Shown: piece after piece, positions 1-10,169 of the stretch
Position numbering within the stretch: position 1 is the first letter of the stretch
Layout of the letters: each line of letters begins with the position of its first letter
Origin: Clostridium chromiireducens
GTDB taxonomy: Bacteria > Bacillota > Clostridia > Clostridiales > Clostridiaceae
Assembly: GCF_002029255.1 (NCBI RefSeq)
Contig: NZ_MZGT01000006.1
Location: forward strand, 48,480-112,479
Direction: 5' to 3'
DNA: 64,000 bases
Notes under the pieces: generated by a model
What the model was told of the DNA's origin: nothing
Database searches by the model: none
The model's input: the letters and a program-made list of their open reading frames with translations, nothing else
Position numbers and translations under genes: made by a program

Positions 1-1
1 T

Positions 2-148
2 TTAAGAATGTATTCATTGCAAGAACGTGATAAAGAAGCTAAGGATGCATTTAATACAGCATTTGAAGAAATAAGTAAAATTAAAACAGATTTAGAAAAA
101 AGAGTAGGAACCATGGAGTTTGAGGAACCCCAATATAAGGGTAATTAA
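2..148 (+). CDS. DUF1657 family protein, 3' end only
   Basis: The open frame runs in from outside the window and ends at TAA 146-148, leaving 48 residues. The sequence is charged and helical and ends in EEPQYKGN, the typical C-terminus of DUF1657 proteins, which are about 68 residues long. DUF1657 genes usually flank DUF421 and spoVA genes in Firmicutes spore operons, and that is the order here: the next gene starts 12 bases later. The function of the family is not established. Only the start is missing. Confidence 0.8.
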   Translation, partial: LRMYSLQERDKEAKDAFNTAFEEISKIKTDLEKRVGTMEFEEPQYKGN

Positions 149-160
149 GTGAGGTGGAAT

Positions 161-1021
161 ATGAATACTTGGTCTATACTATTATTTAATTCAATAGTTT
201 TATTTTTTTTAACGTTAGTTATATCAAAATATATGAAGAAAAAGACCTTAGCTAGAGCAACGCCCTTTGACCTAATTTCTTATGCTGTCATAGCTATTAT
301 TATTACTTTAATTTCTTTAAATCTTATCAATAATATTTATTTTGGATTAACTACACTGGCAGTTTGGTTTCTGATGCCTCTTATCCTAGATTATGCTTCC
401 ATGAGAAGCAAGTGGGTATATAATGCGTTACATGGCAAGGAAAGAGTATTAATTAAAAACGGTAAAGTAATGGAAGATAACTTATCTAAAGAAAGAATTA
501 CAGGACAAGAATTTTTGCAGGAACTGCGTTCTAAAAAAGCATTTAATTTAGCTGATGTTGAATTTGCTGTAATGGAAACTACCGGAGATATAAACGTAAA
601 CTTAAAAGCTGATAAGAAACCTGTTACTGCTTCTGATTTAGGAAAGCAGGTTGGATCAAAGACTGAACCACAAACAGTTATTTTGGATGGTAATATATTA
701 AATGAAGGCCTTACTAATGCTGGGTTAAATCAAGGGTGGCTTACAACTCAATTAGAAATCAAAGGGGTCACCCTTGAGAATGTTTTTCTTGGTCAAGTGG
801 ATTCTTCTGGCGACTTATATATCGATCTTTTTGATGATTTAATACAAGTTCCTAAAACAGAAGTTAAAGAAATGTTATATGCCAGCATCGAAAAAACCCA
901 AGCAGATCTTATGTCATTTTCTTTAGATAGTGACAATGAAGCTGCAAAAACTATGTATTCACAAAATGCTGAAAAACTAGAAAAAATCATAAAAAAATTA
1001 GAACCACATTTATTACGTTAG
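161..1021 (+). CDS. DUF421 (YetF-like) membrane protein with C-terminal DUF1657-like domain
   Basis: This 286-residue protein has about three hydrophobic helices in the first 75 residues. A cytoplasmic DUF421/YetF domain follows, with LADVEFAVMETTG at about residues 130-142. The last 50 residues are a charged helical pair (about 235-286) that resembles the DUF1657 protein encoded just upstream, so this looks like a DUF421-DUF1657 fusion. A GTG at 149 is in frame, but GAGGTGG lies directly before ATG 161, which is the better start. It sits in the spoVA operon, 12 bases after the DUF1657 gene and 12 before spoVAC. The role is inferred to be in the spore inner membrane; no enzymatic function is known. 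Confidence 0.85.
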   Translation: MNTWSILLFNSIVLFFLTLVISKYMKKKTLARATPFDLISYAVIAIIITLISLNLINNIYFGLTTLAVWFLMPLILDYASMRSKWVYNALHGKERVLIKNGKVMEDNLSKERITGQEFLQELRSKKAFNLADVEFAVMETTGDINVNLKADKKPVTASDLGKQVGSKTEPQTVILDGNILNEGLTNAGLNQGWLTTQLEIKGVTLENVFLGQVDSSGDLYIDLFDDLIQVPKTEVKEMLYASIEKTQADLMSFSLDSDNEAAKTMYSQNAEKLEKIIKKLEPHLLR

Positions 1022-1033
1022 AAGGTGAAACCA

Positions 1034-1513
1034 ATGTCAAACATGAAAAAGAAAAAAATGACCACTGCTCAGCAACAATATGATGCTTTGATAAGCAGTA
1101 TTGAACCAAAAAGACCAATACTTAAGAATTGTATTAGGGCTTTTCTCGTAGGCGGAGCAATATGTTCAATTGGTCAAATATTACAGTGGTTTTTTATTAA
1201 CTATTATAATTTTGACGAAAAGACATCAGTAGGTCCTACTTCCCTAATTTTAATCTTTTTTGCCGCCTTATTTACCGGCCTCGGAATTTATGATCATCTC
1301 AGCCAGTGGGCTGGTTCGGGAACTGCTGTCCCTATTACAGGATTTGCAAACTCCATAGCTTCTGCTTCAATCGAACATAAAAGTGAAGGTTTTGTGCTTG
1401 GAGTAGCGGGAAATATGTTCCAACTTGCTGGAGCAATTATTGTTTATGGAGTTTTTGCTGCTGTTGTAGTTGCTGCCATAAAAATGTCAATAATTTGGTT
1501 GGGGGCGATGTAA
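1034..1513 (+). CDS. spoVAC: Stage V sporulation protein AC
   Basis: SpoVAC is an integral inner-membrane protein of the spore. It is part of the SpoVA channel that loads dipicolinic acid during sporulation and releases it in germination. The 159-residue product has a basic N-terminal tail and about four hydrophobic segments, with the family signatures RAFLVGGAICSIGQ and a small-residue-rich stretch at GFANSIASASIEHKSEG. GTG 1025 is in frame, but AAGGTG 1022-1027 fits ATG 1034 better. spoVAD starts immediately after its stop codon, which implies translational coupling. Expression is probably forespore-specific, from a promoter outside the window. Confidence 0.93.
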   Translation: MSNMKKKKMTTAQQQYDALISSIEPKRPILKNCIRAFLVGGAICSIGQILQWFFINYYNFDEKTSVGPTSLILIFFAALFTGLGIYDHLSQWAGSGTAVPITGFANSIASASIEHKSEGFVLGVAGNMFQLAGAIIVYGVFAAVVVAAIKMSIIWLGAM

Positions 1514-2515
1514 ATGCTTAAGGGGCATCAATCCTGGATTTTTAATTCTAAACCTACAATATTAGCTTCAGCTGCCGTTGGTGGTCCTTTTGAGGGTAAT
1601 GGAGCTTTAGCAAATGACTTTGATATAATTTGTGAAGATTTATGGTTAGGGCAAGATAGCTATGAAAAAGCAGAAAAAGCTCTACTTGAGCATGCTTGTG
1701 AGAGGGCTATACAAAAATCAAATATACAAAAAGAAGATATTAATTTTTTCTTTAGTGGAGACTTAATGAATCAAATCATTTCCAGCAGCTTTGCTGCAAG
1801 AACTTTAGGAATACCTTATTTAGGAATCTTTGGTGCTTGTTCTAGCTCCATGGAAAGTCTATCCTTAGCCGCTCAATTAATTGACAGCAAAGCTGCTAAA
1901 TACGTTGTAGCAGCTGCCTGCAGTCATAATGCAGCTGCTGAAAAAACCTTTAGATATCCTACTGATTATGGGGTACAAAGACCTCCTACTGCACAGTGGA
2001 CAGTAACTGGATCTGGAGCTGCAGTTCTCGCACAAAATGGAGATGGACCAAAAGTAACTTCTGCTACTATAGGAAGAGTAATAGACATGGGAGTTTCAGA
2101 TCCCTATAATGTTGGAGCCGCTATGGCACCAGCAGCTGTAGATACCATTGAAGCTCATTTTAGAGATTTAAATATTGATGCAACTCATTATGATCTTATC
2201 GCTACTGGTGATTTAGGCAAAGTTGGTCACGAGCTTGCTAATGCTTTATTGGAAAAACACAGAATAAACATGCCAAGAGATATATTTACAGACTGCGGAC
2301 TCTTAATCTACAAAGATGATCAACCAGCATTTTCTGGCGGCAGTGGTTGTGGTTGCTCTGCCAGTGTAACTTATGGACATCTACTTAATCGTATGCGAAG
2401 AGGAGAATTAAAGAAAATATTAATTGTTGCAACAGGTGCTTTAATGTCTCCTATATCCTTTCAACAAAAGGAAAGCATACCTTGTATTGCTCATGCTGTT
2501 TCTATAGAAATGTAA
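1514..2515 (+). CDS. spoVAD: Stage V sporulation protein AD
   Basis: SpoVAD is the soluble, thiolase-fold dipicolinate-binding subunit of the SpoVA complex, attached to the spore inner membrane. The 333-residue length is normal for the family. Visible signatures include FGACSSSMESL (about 110-120), TDYGVQRPPTAQWTVTGSGA (about 154-173) and the glycine-rich FSGGSGCGCSASVT near 275-288. ATG 1514 directly follows the spoVAC stop codon, with a GGGGGCG ribosome site inside spoVAC. It keeps the standard spoVAC-spoVAD-spoVAE order. Confidence 0.95.
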   Translation: MLKGHQSWIFNSKPTILASAAVGGPFEGNGALANDFDIICEDLWLGQDSYEKAEKALLEHACERAIQKSNIQKEDINFFFSGDLMNQIISSSFAARTLGIPYLGIFGACSSSMESLSLAAQLIDSKAAKYVVAAACSHNAAAEKTFRYPTDYGVQRPPTAQWTVTGSGAAVLAQNGDGPKVTSATIGRVIDMGVSDPYNVGAAMAPAAVDTIEAHFRDLNIDATHYDLIATGDLGKVGHELANALLEKHRINMPRDIFTDCGLLIYKDDQPAFSGGSGCGCSASVTYGHLLNRMRRGELKKILIVATGALMSPISFQQKESIPCIAHAVSIEM

Positions 2516-2537
2516 AAAGGAAGGTGAAAATCAAATT

Positions 2538-2891
2538 ATGGAAAAATTAATTTTTGCATTTATCATAGGTGGTTTAATTTGCGTTATCGGTCAACTTATA
2601 ACTGATATTTTAAAGGTTACGCCTGCCCACACAACTTGCACACTAGTTGTAATTGGTGCAATACTAGGTGGATTAGGTCTATATGATCCTTTAGTAAAAT
2701 TCGCAGGTGCAGGCGCATTTGTACCTATAAGCAGCTTTGGAAATACCCTAGTTACAGCTGCTATAACTGATGCTGAACAAACCGGTTTTATAGGAATATT
2801 TACTGGTGTATTAAAGACCGTAAGTGTAGGAGTTTCTGCCGCAATAGTCTTTGGTTTTATTTCTGCCCTTGTGTTCAAACCAAAAGGTTGA
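2538..2891 (+). CDS. spoVAE: Stage V sporulation protein AE (AEb type)
   Basis: This 117-residue, almost wholly hydrophobic protein is the second small membrane component of the SpoVA dipicolinate channel. Its motif GAGAFVPISSFGNTLVTAAI parallels the one in SpoVAC, to which it is related. The start has AAGGAAGGTG ten or so bases upstream. It is the last gene of the operon and is followed by a perfect 13-bp hairpin. The set AC-AD-AE without spoVAA/AB/AF is common in clostridia and in the mobile spoVA clusters of bacilli. Confidence 0.93.
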   Translation: MEKLIFAFIIGGLICVIGQLITDILKVTPAHTTCTLVVIGAILGGLGLYDPLVKFAGAGAFVPISSFGNTLVTAAITDAEQTGFIGIFTGVLKTVSVGVSAAIVFGFISALVFKPKG

Positions 2892-2934
2892 GGTGCAGAA
2901 TTCTAAAAAATAAGTTTCTAGGAATCATCAACAA

Positions 2935-2966
2935 GAAAAGCTTAGTGCGGGAACACTAAGCTTTTC
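2935..2966. terminator. Bidirectional terminator after spoVAE
   Basis: A perfect 13-bp stem (2935-2947 with 2954-2966) encloses a 6-base loop, and the arms end in A4/T4 runs. It lies between the converging spoVAE and PTS EIIA genes and can serve both strands. Confidence 0.85.
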
Positions 2967-2989
2967 CTATAACGTTTTAGTTGTTAGAG

Positions 2990-3475
2990 TTAATTATATT
3001 CCAATAAAATCTCTTCCTTAGCGTTCATACTCATACCAGTTCTAAAACTCACAATCTTATGATTGTTAGGTTCTGAAATTACCAGCATAGTAATATCATC
3101 TAGGCCTTTTTCTTTAATAAAGTTTCTGTCAAAGCTTAAAAGAAGATCACCTTTTTTTACTGCTTTTCCTTCTTCACAATGCAATTCAAAACCTTCTCCG
3201 TTTAAAGCTACAGTATCGATTCCTACATGAATTAAAAATTCCACTCCATCTTTCGTTCTAATACCAACAGCATGCTTACTTTCTTTCATAACTGCTGCTA
3301 TAGTTCCATCACAAGGTGAATATATTTTTCCTTCACTTGGTTTAATAGCGATTCCTTCCCCCATCATTTTTTGTGAGAACATTTCATCATTAACCTTACT
3401 TAAGTCAATACTTACACCATCAGCAAAAGCATAAAATACTTTATTCTTATTTTTATTAAATAAATTTTTAAACAT
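2990..3475 (-). CDS. PTS glucose-family EIIA component
   Basis: This 161-residue cytoplasmic phosphocarrier passes phosphate from HPr to the EIIB domain of the sugar transporter. It shows the EIIA-Glc signature: SPCDGTI near residues 53-59, His68 in SKHAVGI and the phosphorylated His83 in LIHVGIDTV. A longer frame reaches 3502 inside the upstream gene, but AGAGGT lies just before ATG 3475. It is the third gene of the alpha-glucoside operon, 8 bases after the phospho-alpha-glucosidase gene. The EIICB protein has no EIIA domain of its own, so this is its likely partner. Confidence 0.92.
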   Translation of the reverse strand: MFKNLFNKNKNKVFYAFADGVSIDLSKVNDEMFSQKMMGEGIAIKPSEGKIYSPCDGTIAAVMKESKHAVGIRTKDGVEFLIHVGIDTVALNGEGFELHCEEGKAVKKGDLLLSFDRNFIKEKGLDDITMLVISEPNNHKIVSFRTGMSMNAKEEILLEYN

Positions 3476-3483
3476 ACATACCT

Positions 3484-4827
<1,344 letters not shown>

Positions 4828-4869
4828 TTAATTTATATTATTCTTCAAATATTTCTACGATTTATATTA

Positions 4870-6462
4870 TTATTCTTCTACAATTCCTAGTGCTTCATCT
4901 ACTATAGATCTTATTCTAGTTACATGTAATCCATAAATTACTTGAACATTTTCTCCTTTTTTAACTACTCCTGTGGCCCCTGTTCCCTTTAATGTGGCTT
5001 CATCAACTTTTGATGTATCATCAAGGATTAATCTTAATCTTGTAAAACAATTATCTACTTTTTTAATATTTTCTCTTCCGCCTAGGGCTTCTATTATTAC
5101 AAGTGCTTCATTTCCTGCTCCAGCTTTGTTTGAATCACCTTGTTCCCCTGATACCTTTTCCTTGTAGTCCTGTTTAGTATAAAGTTTAACTTCCTCACTG
5201 CTGTCTTCTCTTCCAGTAGTCTTTAAGTTAAGTTTAACTATTAGGAATCTGAATACTACATAGTAAACTACAAATTGTGCAATACCTACTAAAATAAACA
5301 TTGGCCAGCCTGTTTTTTCTATGCCCAATGGTAAGTTATAAAGTAAGAAATCTATAAATCCGTTAGGGCCTATCGCTCTTACATTTAATATATTTAAAGC
5401 CACCATTCCAAGTCCGCTTAATACTGCGTGCACTCCAAATAATATTGGTGCTGTGAATAAGAATGAAAATTCAATTGGTTCTGTAACACCTGCAATTAAT
5501 GATGTTACTGCTGCTGGTATAAGTATTGCTTTAGCTTTCTTTTTCTTATCAGCATCAGCTGTATGATAAAGTGCTAAGCATGCTCCTATTAAACCAAACA
5601 TTTTTGATAATCCTCTAGCATCCCATATAACTGTGCTTGATAAAACTTTAACTGAAGGGTCTGCTATTTGTGCAAAATAAATATTTCTTGATCCTTCTAA
5701 AACTTTACCTGCTACAGTTTCTACTCCTCCAAGTGGACTATATAAGAATGGAGTATAAACTAAGTGATGTAATCCTGTTGGAATTAGAAGTCTTTCTAAC
5801 ATTCCATACATAAATATTCCGAAGTTACCTGACTTTTGTATATAATATCCTAAACTTGATATTGCCCATTGTACCGATGGCCAAACATAAGAAAGTATTA
5901 CTGCGAGTATAACTACTACTGGGATAAGTATTAAAAATACTAATCTTGAACCACCATATATTTGGAAAGCTCCATTAAATTCCGTTTTGCAATATTTGTT
6001 ATGAAAATAAGCCACAACTATACCTAATATTATTCCTAGAAAAACTCCCATGTCTAAAACTTGAGTTCCAAGTACAACTGCTTGCCCCGAACCTCTTAAC
6101 TGATCCGCTGGAACTAATCTCCCTGATAAGTTAAGGAAAATGTTCATAGCATTATTGAATATGAAATAAACTAAAACTGATGTAAAACCTGATTCTGCTT
6201 TTTTCTCTTTTGCAAGCCCTACAGCCAATCCTACACAGAATATAATTCCAAGATTTGATAAGATAGGGACTAAAGAACCTGAAAGTATTTTACCAAATCC
6301 AAATATTACGGCATTTTTTAGAAACGGTGCATATTCTGCCAATTTGGCATTTGTTAAGATATTTCCAAAGGCTATTAATATACCTACAATTGGAAGTATT
6401 AATACTGGAATGAACATAGCCTTAGAAAATCTCTGCATGCCATTCATAATTTTATCCTTCAT
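4870..6462 (-). CDS. PTS alpha-glucoside/maltose-type EIICB transporter
   Basis: This 530-residue membrane permease phosphorylates its sugar during uptake. The EIIC domain (about 1-425) has some ten hydrophobic segments, including GMLERLLIPTGLHHLVYTPF and the substrate-site region VTEPIEFSFLF. A linker follows, then an EIIB domain (about 450-530) with the phosphocysteine in VDNCFTRLRL. A GTG at 6471 is in frame but overlaps AGAGGTGG, so ATG 6462 is the better start. It leads the operon with the GH4 enzyme and EIIA, which points to maltose or related alpha-glucosides. An RpiR-type operator lies 70 bases upstream. Confidence 0.93.
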   Translation of the reverse strand: MKDKIMNGMQRFSKAMFIPVLILPIVGILIAFGNILTNAKLAEYAPFLKNAVIFGFGKILSGSLVPILSNLGIIFCVGLAVGLAKEKKAESGFTSVLVYFIFNNAMNIFLNLSGRLVPADQLRGSGQAVVLGTQVLDMGVFLGIILGIVVAYFHNKYCKTEFNGAFQIYGGSRLVFLILIPVVVILAVILSYVWPSVQWAISSLGYYIQKSGNFGIFMYGMLERLLIPTGLHHLVYTPFLYSPLGGVETVAGKVLEGSRNIYFAQIADPSVKVLSSTVIWDARGLSKMFGLIGACLALYHTADADKKKKAKAILIPAAVTSLIAGVTEPIEFSFLFTAPILFGVHAVLSGLGMVALNILNVRAIGPNGFIDFLLYNLPLGIEKTGWPMFILVGIAQFVVYYVVFRFLIVKLNLKTTGREDSSEEVKLYTKQDYKEKVSGEQGDSNKAGAGNEALVIIEALGGRENIKKVDNCFTRLRLILDDTSKVDEATLKGTGATGVVKKGENVQVIYGLHVTRIRSIVDEALGIVEE

Positions 6463-6493
6463 AATTTCCACCTCTTATTAATAATTTATTATG

Positions 6494-6548
6494 TCTTTGT
6501 CATAGGCTCATTATATATACGTTTTCATTTAATTGAAATAGATTTCAA
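6494..6548 (-). promoter_or_regulatory. Promoter and candidate RpiR operator of the alpha-glucoside PTS operon
   Basis: A perfect palindrome TTGAAAT-AG-ATTTCAA occupies 6533-6548. Downstream of it on the minus strand lie a TTCAAT -35-like hexamer, a TATAAT -10-like hexamer and a partial cre-like TGAAAACG. RpiR-family regulators commonly bind TGAAA/TTTCA-type palindromes, and an RpiR gene is the next gene. The regulator assignment is inferred. Confidence 0.55.
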
Positions 6549-6554
6549 GCATTA

Positions 6555-6588
6555 AGAAACCTGTTAGCATAAAAGATAACAGGTTTCT
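6555..6588 (-). terminator. Terminator of the RpiR gene
   Basis: A perfect 12-bp stem AGAAACCTGTTA (6555-6566) pairs with 6577-6588 around a 10-base loop, right after the RpiR stop codon. It separates the regulator gene from the PTS promoter. Confidence 0.75.
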
Positions 6589-6596
6589 CAAATTAA

Positions 6597-7355
6597 CTAT
6601 TTATTCTCTTTTTTTGTTTCTTCATAATATCTATAAATTAAGTATTCCATAAACATAAGCATATTTGCAAAAAACGAATTAGGCAATACATTGCTGTCGT
6701 CCAATTTATGCATATCAACTATCTTAAAGGAAATGTTTGAAAGAGCTGAAATACTGTTTTCCACTTCCTTCGTAAATGAAACTATCACTGTATTTTTCTT
6801 CTTTGCTACTTGAACCTTATCTAATACTTCTTTAGTCTCTCCAGATTTTGATATTACTATTAGTGTTTCCATATCTTCTAGATTATTTTCAAAACTGCCC
6901 TTAGAATCTATCAATATGCTCTTTACCCCTATACCCAGCAGTTTTTTATTAAAGTATTCTCCAGCAATTTCAGAATAGCCTCTTGCATAAATAAAAATAT
7001 ACTTACGTGTCCCACTTGCTAGTATCTCTATAAATCTTTTAACATGTTCCTCCTCTATATATTTACATAAAAAATTAATATCCGTGCCTATTAATGCTTC
7101 TGATTTTTCTATAATTCCTGTATTACCAGCATCAATTAGAGGCGTTATATTATATATCATATCAATGAATCCTGTGAAACCTAATTTCTTCGAAAGTCTC
7201 ATAATTGTTGATGTAGATGTATAGTTTGCTGCAGCAACTCCTCTGACTCCAATATCCATAACAATATTAATATTATTAATTATATATTCCAGTACCTGTT
7301 CTTCTATAGGTGTAATTTTCTTATTATTGACTATCTTACTTAAATCAACTTTCAT
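6597..7355 (-). CDS. RpiR-family transcriptional regulator (HTH + SIS)
   Basis: This 252-residue protein has an N-terminal HTH_6 domain (about 1-75, with RGVAAANYTSTSTIMRLSKK) and a sugar-phosphate-binding SIS domain (about 100-240, with IYARGYSEIAGEYFNKKL and VISKSGETKEV). It probably senses a sugar phosphate and controls the adjacent alpha-glucoside PTS operon, as the RpiR gene next to the C. acetobutylicum maltose PTS is thought to do. The bases before the start contain a tandem repeat of TTAGAGGATGA; the second copy carries the GAGG ribosome site for ATG 7355. Confidence 0.88.
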   Translation of the reverse strand: MKVDLSKIVNNKKITPIEEQVLEYIINNINIVMDIGVRGVAAANYTSTSTIMRLSKKLGFTGFIDMIYNITPLIDAGNTGIIEKSEALIGTDINFLCKYIEEEHVKRFIEILASGTRKYIFIYARGYSEIAGEYFNKKLLGIGVKSILIDSKGSFENNLEDMETLIVISKSGETKEVLDKVQVAKKKNTVIVSFTKEVENSISALSNISFKIVDMHKLDDSNVLPNSFFANMLMFMEYLIYRYYEETKKENK

Positions 7356-7494
7356 CCTCTAATCATCCTCTAATCATATATGGATTTCTATAAATAATTT
7401 ACTAATAGTATTGTAATATATAACTATAGTATTAATCAACTTGCCCATTAAATGCTCCAAAGTCAATTTTACGGACACAATGTCCTCTCCTAGC

Positions 7495-8847
7495 TTAATA
7501 TTGGTATATTATATCTTCTATTGATTCCTTACATATTGAGACCGCTTTATCTATTTCTTCTTCGTTAATAATTAGTGGAGGATTAAAATATAGCACATTA
7601 CCTAAAGGTCTTAGGATCAAGCCTTTATTTAATGCCCTTTTATATACTTCGTATCCTATCCTAAGCTCGGAATCATAACCTTCTTTTGTCTTCTTATCTT
7701 TTACAAGTTCCATTGCATTAATGAGTCCAATGCTTCTGATTTCACCTATGTTTTGATGTTCTAGCAATGCATCTTTTAACTTATTATTTAAATAATCTGC
7801 TCGTACATTTGCTTTTTCCAATATAGCTTCTTCCCTTAATATCTTTTGAACTGCTAAAGCTGCAGAACAACCGAGGGGATTTCCGCTATAGGTATGACTA
7901 TGCATAAAAGCTTTTCCTTTATTGTAATCATCATAAAATGCATTATAGATTTCATCTGTTGTAATTGTTATTGCCATAGGCATATAGCCCCCTGTTAATC
8001 CTTTTGATACACACATAATATCTGGGCTGACATTTGCATGATCAAAAGCAAACATTTTTCCTGTCCTTCCAAAACCGGTGGCAATTTCATCTGCAATAAG
8101 AATCACCTTATATTCATCACATATTTTCCTCAATTTTTTTAAATATATAGGTGGATATATTCTCATTCCAGCACTTCCCTGTAATAGTGGTTCAATAATT
8201 ATTGCACAAGTCTCCTCACCGTATTTATTAAAGGATTTTTCTGCATGCTCAAAACATTCAGCATTACAACACTCTCTTGTTTTACCATAAGGACATCTAT
8301 AGCAGTCTGGAGCCTCCACATGAATTGTATCCATTAACATAAGCTTATAAATTTTCGCATACAAATCCATACTTCCAACAGATAATGCTCCAATAGTCTC
8401 TCCATGATATCCTTCACTTAAGCACATAAATTTTGTTTTCTTTTTATTTCCCATCTGATATTGATATTGAAAGCTCATTTTTAAAGCAGATTCAACAGAA
8501 GCAGAACCATTATCCGAGAAGTTAAATTTCGTAAGACCTTCAGGAATTATTTTACTTAGCTCTTCACAAAGTTTTATTGCTGGTTCATGAGAAAAGTTAG
8601 CAAAAATAACGTGTTCTAAATTATCAAGCTGATTTTTAATATATTCATTTATTGTAGGATTGCAGTGTCCAAGTAGATTACACCACCATGAACTTACAAT
8701 ATCAATATATTCCTTGCCGTCTTTATCATATAAATAAATCCCTTTTCCATGATCAATTATAATTGATTTCAGTTTTTCATAATCTTTCATCTGTGAACAT
8801 GGGTGCCATATATATTTTAAATCTTTTTCTACTAAGTTCATTTTCAT
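7495..8847 (-). CDS. bioA: Adenosylmethionine-8-amino-7-oxononanoate aminotransferase
   Basis: BioA is a PLP-dependent class III aminotransferase. It converts 8-amino-7-oxononanoate to 7,8-diaminononanoate with S-adenosylmethionine as amino donor. The 450-residue protein shows WHPCSQ near the N-terminus, the WWCNLLGH substrate-side motif, SDNGSASVESALKM, LIADEIATGFGRTG and the PLP lysine in CVSKGLTGGY. A cysteine-rich insert (YRCPYGKTRECCNAECF, near 190) is present, as in many Firmicutes BioA proteins. It is the last gene of bioY-bioD-bioA, 20 bases after bioD. An alternative start is the Met two codons in. Confidence 0.95.
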   Translation of the reverse strand: MKMNLVEKDLKYIWHPCSQMKDYEKLKSIIIDHGKGIYLYDKDGKEYIDIVSSWWCNLLGHCNPTINEYIKNQLDNLEHVIFANFSHEPAIKLCEELSKIIPEGLTKFNFSDNGSASVESALKMSFQYQYQMGNKKKTKFMCLSEGYHGETIGALSVGSMDLYAKIYKLMLMDTIHVEAPDCYRCPYGKTRECCNAECFEHAEKSFNKYGEETCAIIIEPLLQGSAGMRIYPPIYLKKLRKICDEYKVILIADEIATGFGRTGKMFAFDHANVSPDIMCVSKGLTGGYMPMAITITTDEIYNAFYDDYNKGKAFMHSHTYSGNPLGCSAALAVQKILREEAILEKANVRADYLNNKLKDALLEHQNIGEIRSIGLINAMELVKDKKTKEGYDSELRIGYEVYKRALNKGLILRPLGNVLYFNPPLIINEEEIDKAVSICKESIEDIIYQY

Positions 8848-8867
8848 TCTCTTTTCTATTTTAAAAT

Positions 8868-9548
8868 TTACTCAAAGACTCCTAATAGTTTTTTAATACT
8901 AATGTTTAAATCTTTTTCATTCTCTTTTACCGTTGCTATTACTGGAATTTTAGTAATTGCCTCTATCATTTTTTTATTATCTTTATGAAGCATATTATTT
9001 TCATTATAGTTATTTAATATAATTCCTTTTATTGATATATTTCTAATCTTTAAATATTCCACAGTGATAGCCACATGATTAATTGTTCCAATTCCTGCAT
9101 CTGCAATAATTAAAGTTGAAAGACCTAGCTCTTTTATTATATCTTCAAGCATGATCTTTTTATGGTCATATCTTATAGGACACACTATTCCTCCGCTGCC
9201 CTCCATAACTAAATAATCATACTTTGATGAAGCATTATTAAAATCTTCAACAACTTTCTTCATTTCAACTGGGTTTCCTTCTATCTGAGCCGCTAAGTGC
9301 GGTGATACAGCTTCTTTATATACGTATGATACAAGGTTATCTGTATTTTCATTAATATTTGCAATTCTTTTTACATAGCAGGCATCGCCTGGGATTAATC
9401 CATTTTCTGTGATCTCAGCCCCACTTAGTGCTGCTTTATAGTAACCTCCATTATAACCAGACTCTTTTAATTTTTTAACTATAAGCGCTGTTACAAACGT
9501 CTTTCCTATATCAGTTCCTGTTGCAGTAATAAAAATCTTCTTACTCAC
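8868..9548 (-). CDS. bioD: Dethiobiotin synthetase
   Basis: BioD closes the ureido ring of dethiobiotin from diaminononanoate, CO2 and ATP. The 226-residue protein has the P-loop-like TATGTDIGKTFVTAL at residues 8-22, the substrate motif AALSGAE near 41, EGSGGIVCPI near 115 and the nucleotide-side IILNNY. It lies between bioY and bioA with gaps of 9 and 20 bases, so one transcript is likely. The BirA box upstream of bioY should control all three. Confidence 0.95.
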   Translation of the reverse strand: MSKKIFITATGTDIGKTFVTALIVKKLKESGYNGGYYKAALSGAEITENGLIPGDACYVKRIANINENTDNLVSYVYKEAVSPHLAAQIEGNPVEMKKVVEDFNNASSKYDYLVMEGSGGIVCPIRYDHKKIMLEDIIKELGLSTLIIADAGIGTINHVAITVEYLKIRNISIKGIILNNYNENNMLHKDNKKMIEAITKIPVIATVKENEKDLNISIKKLLGVFE

Positions 9549-9557
9549 TCTAAAATT

Positions 9558-10148
9558 TCACCTCACATTAAATTTTTTGATTGCAGGAATAATACGTTTA
9601 TAAAGATGTGCACTGAGCAAACAAAGTAAAATATCTCCCGGAACAGCTAAGATAAAGCAATATAGAAATAGTGGCCATAATCCAATTGGAGTATTAATTA
9701 CATAATTGCAAATTATATAGTAATAAATCATACCTATTCCATAAACAATAGCTAGTCCAATAAAATTGCCACTTAAAATTCCAGTAAAAGTAGGATTTGA
9801 TTTCTTATTAACAATCTTCCCTGTAACATAACTTGCAATATAAAATCCAATTAAATACCCAAAGCTCGGTTTAAATATATAACCAATTCCTCCTCCTTCA
9901 GAAAAAATCGGTAATCCTATAAGCCCAAGCAAAATATACATTAAAACGCTGTAAGCTCCCATTTTCCCTCCAAGTATGAGGCCTGCCATAGTAGTAAATA
10001 AAAATTGTAGTGTAAAAGGCAATACTGGTATCGGAACCTTAATAAATGCCCCTAATGTAATTAATGCTGTAAAAATTGCACAAAAGATTAATTGATGTGT
10101 TGATATTTTTCTATTATTTTGTATTATGTCTATTTTTTGATTTTCCAT
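9558..10148 (-). CDS. bioY: Biotin ECF transporter S component
   Basis: BioY is the membrane biotin-binding subunit of an energy-coupling-factor transporter and needs shared EcfA/EcfT subunits encoded elsewhere. The 196-residue protein has about six hydrophobic helices. Family signatures are FTLQFLFTTMAGLILGGKMGA and GGIGYIFKPSFGYLIGF. It is the first gene of the biotin operon, with a ribosome site AGGAGGTG before ATG 10148. Combining uptake with the last synthetic steps under BirA is typical of clostridia. bioB is not in this window. Confidence 0.94.
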   Translation of the reverse strand: MENQKIDIIQNNRKISTHQLIFCAIFTALITLGAFIKVPIPVLPFTLQFLFTTMAGLILGGKMGAYSVLMYILLGLIGLPIFSEGGGIGYIFKPSFGYLIGFYIASYVTGKIVNKKSNPTFTGILSGNFIGLAIVYGIGMIYYYIICNYVINTPIGLWPLFLYCFILAVPGDILLCLLSAHLYKRIIPAIKKFNVR

Positions 10149-10169
10149 TGTTCCACACCTCCAAAATCC

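Noticed and set aside
7472..7484. GGACACAATGTCC as terminator or operator after bioA
   Set aside because: The 5-bp stem has no T-tract and is too short to separate from chance.
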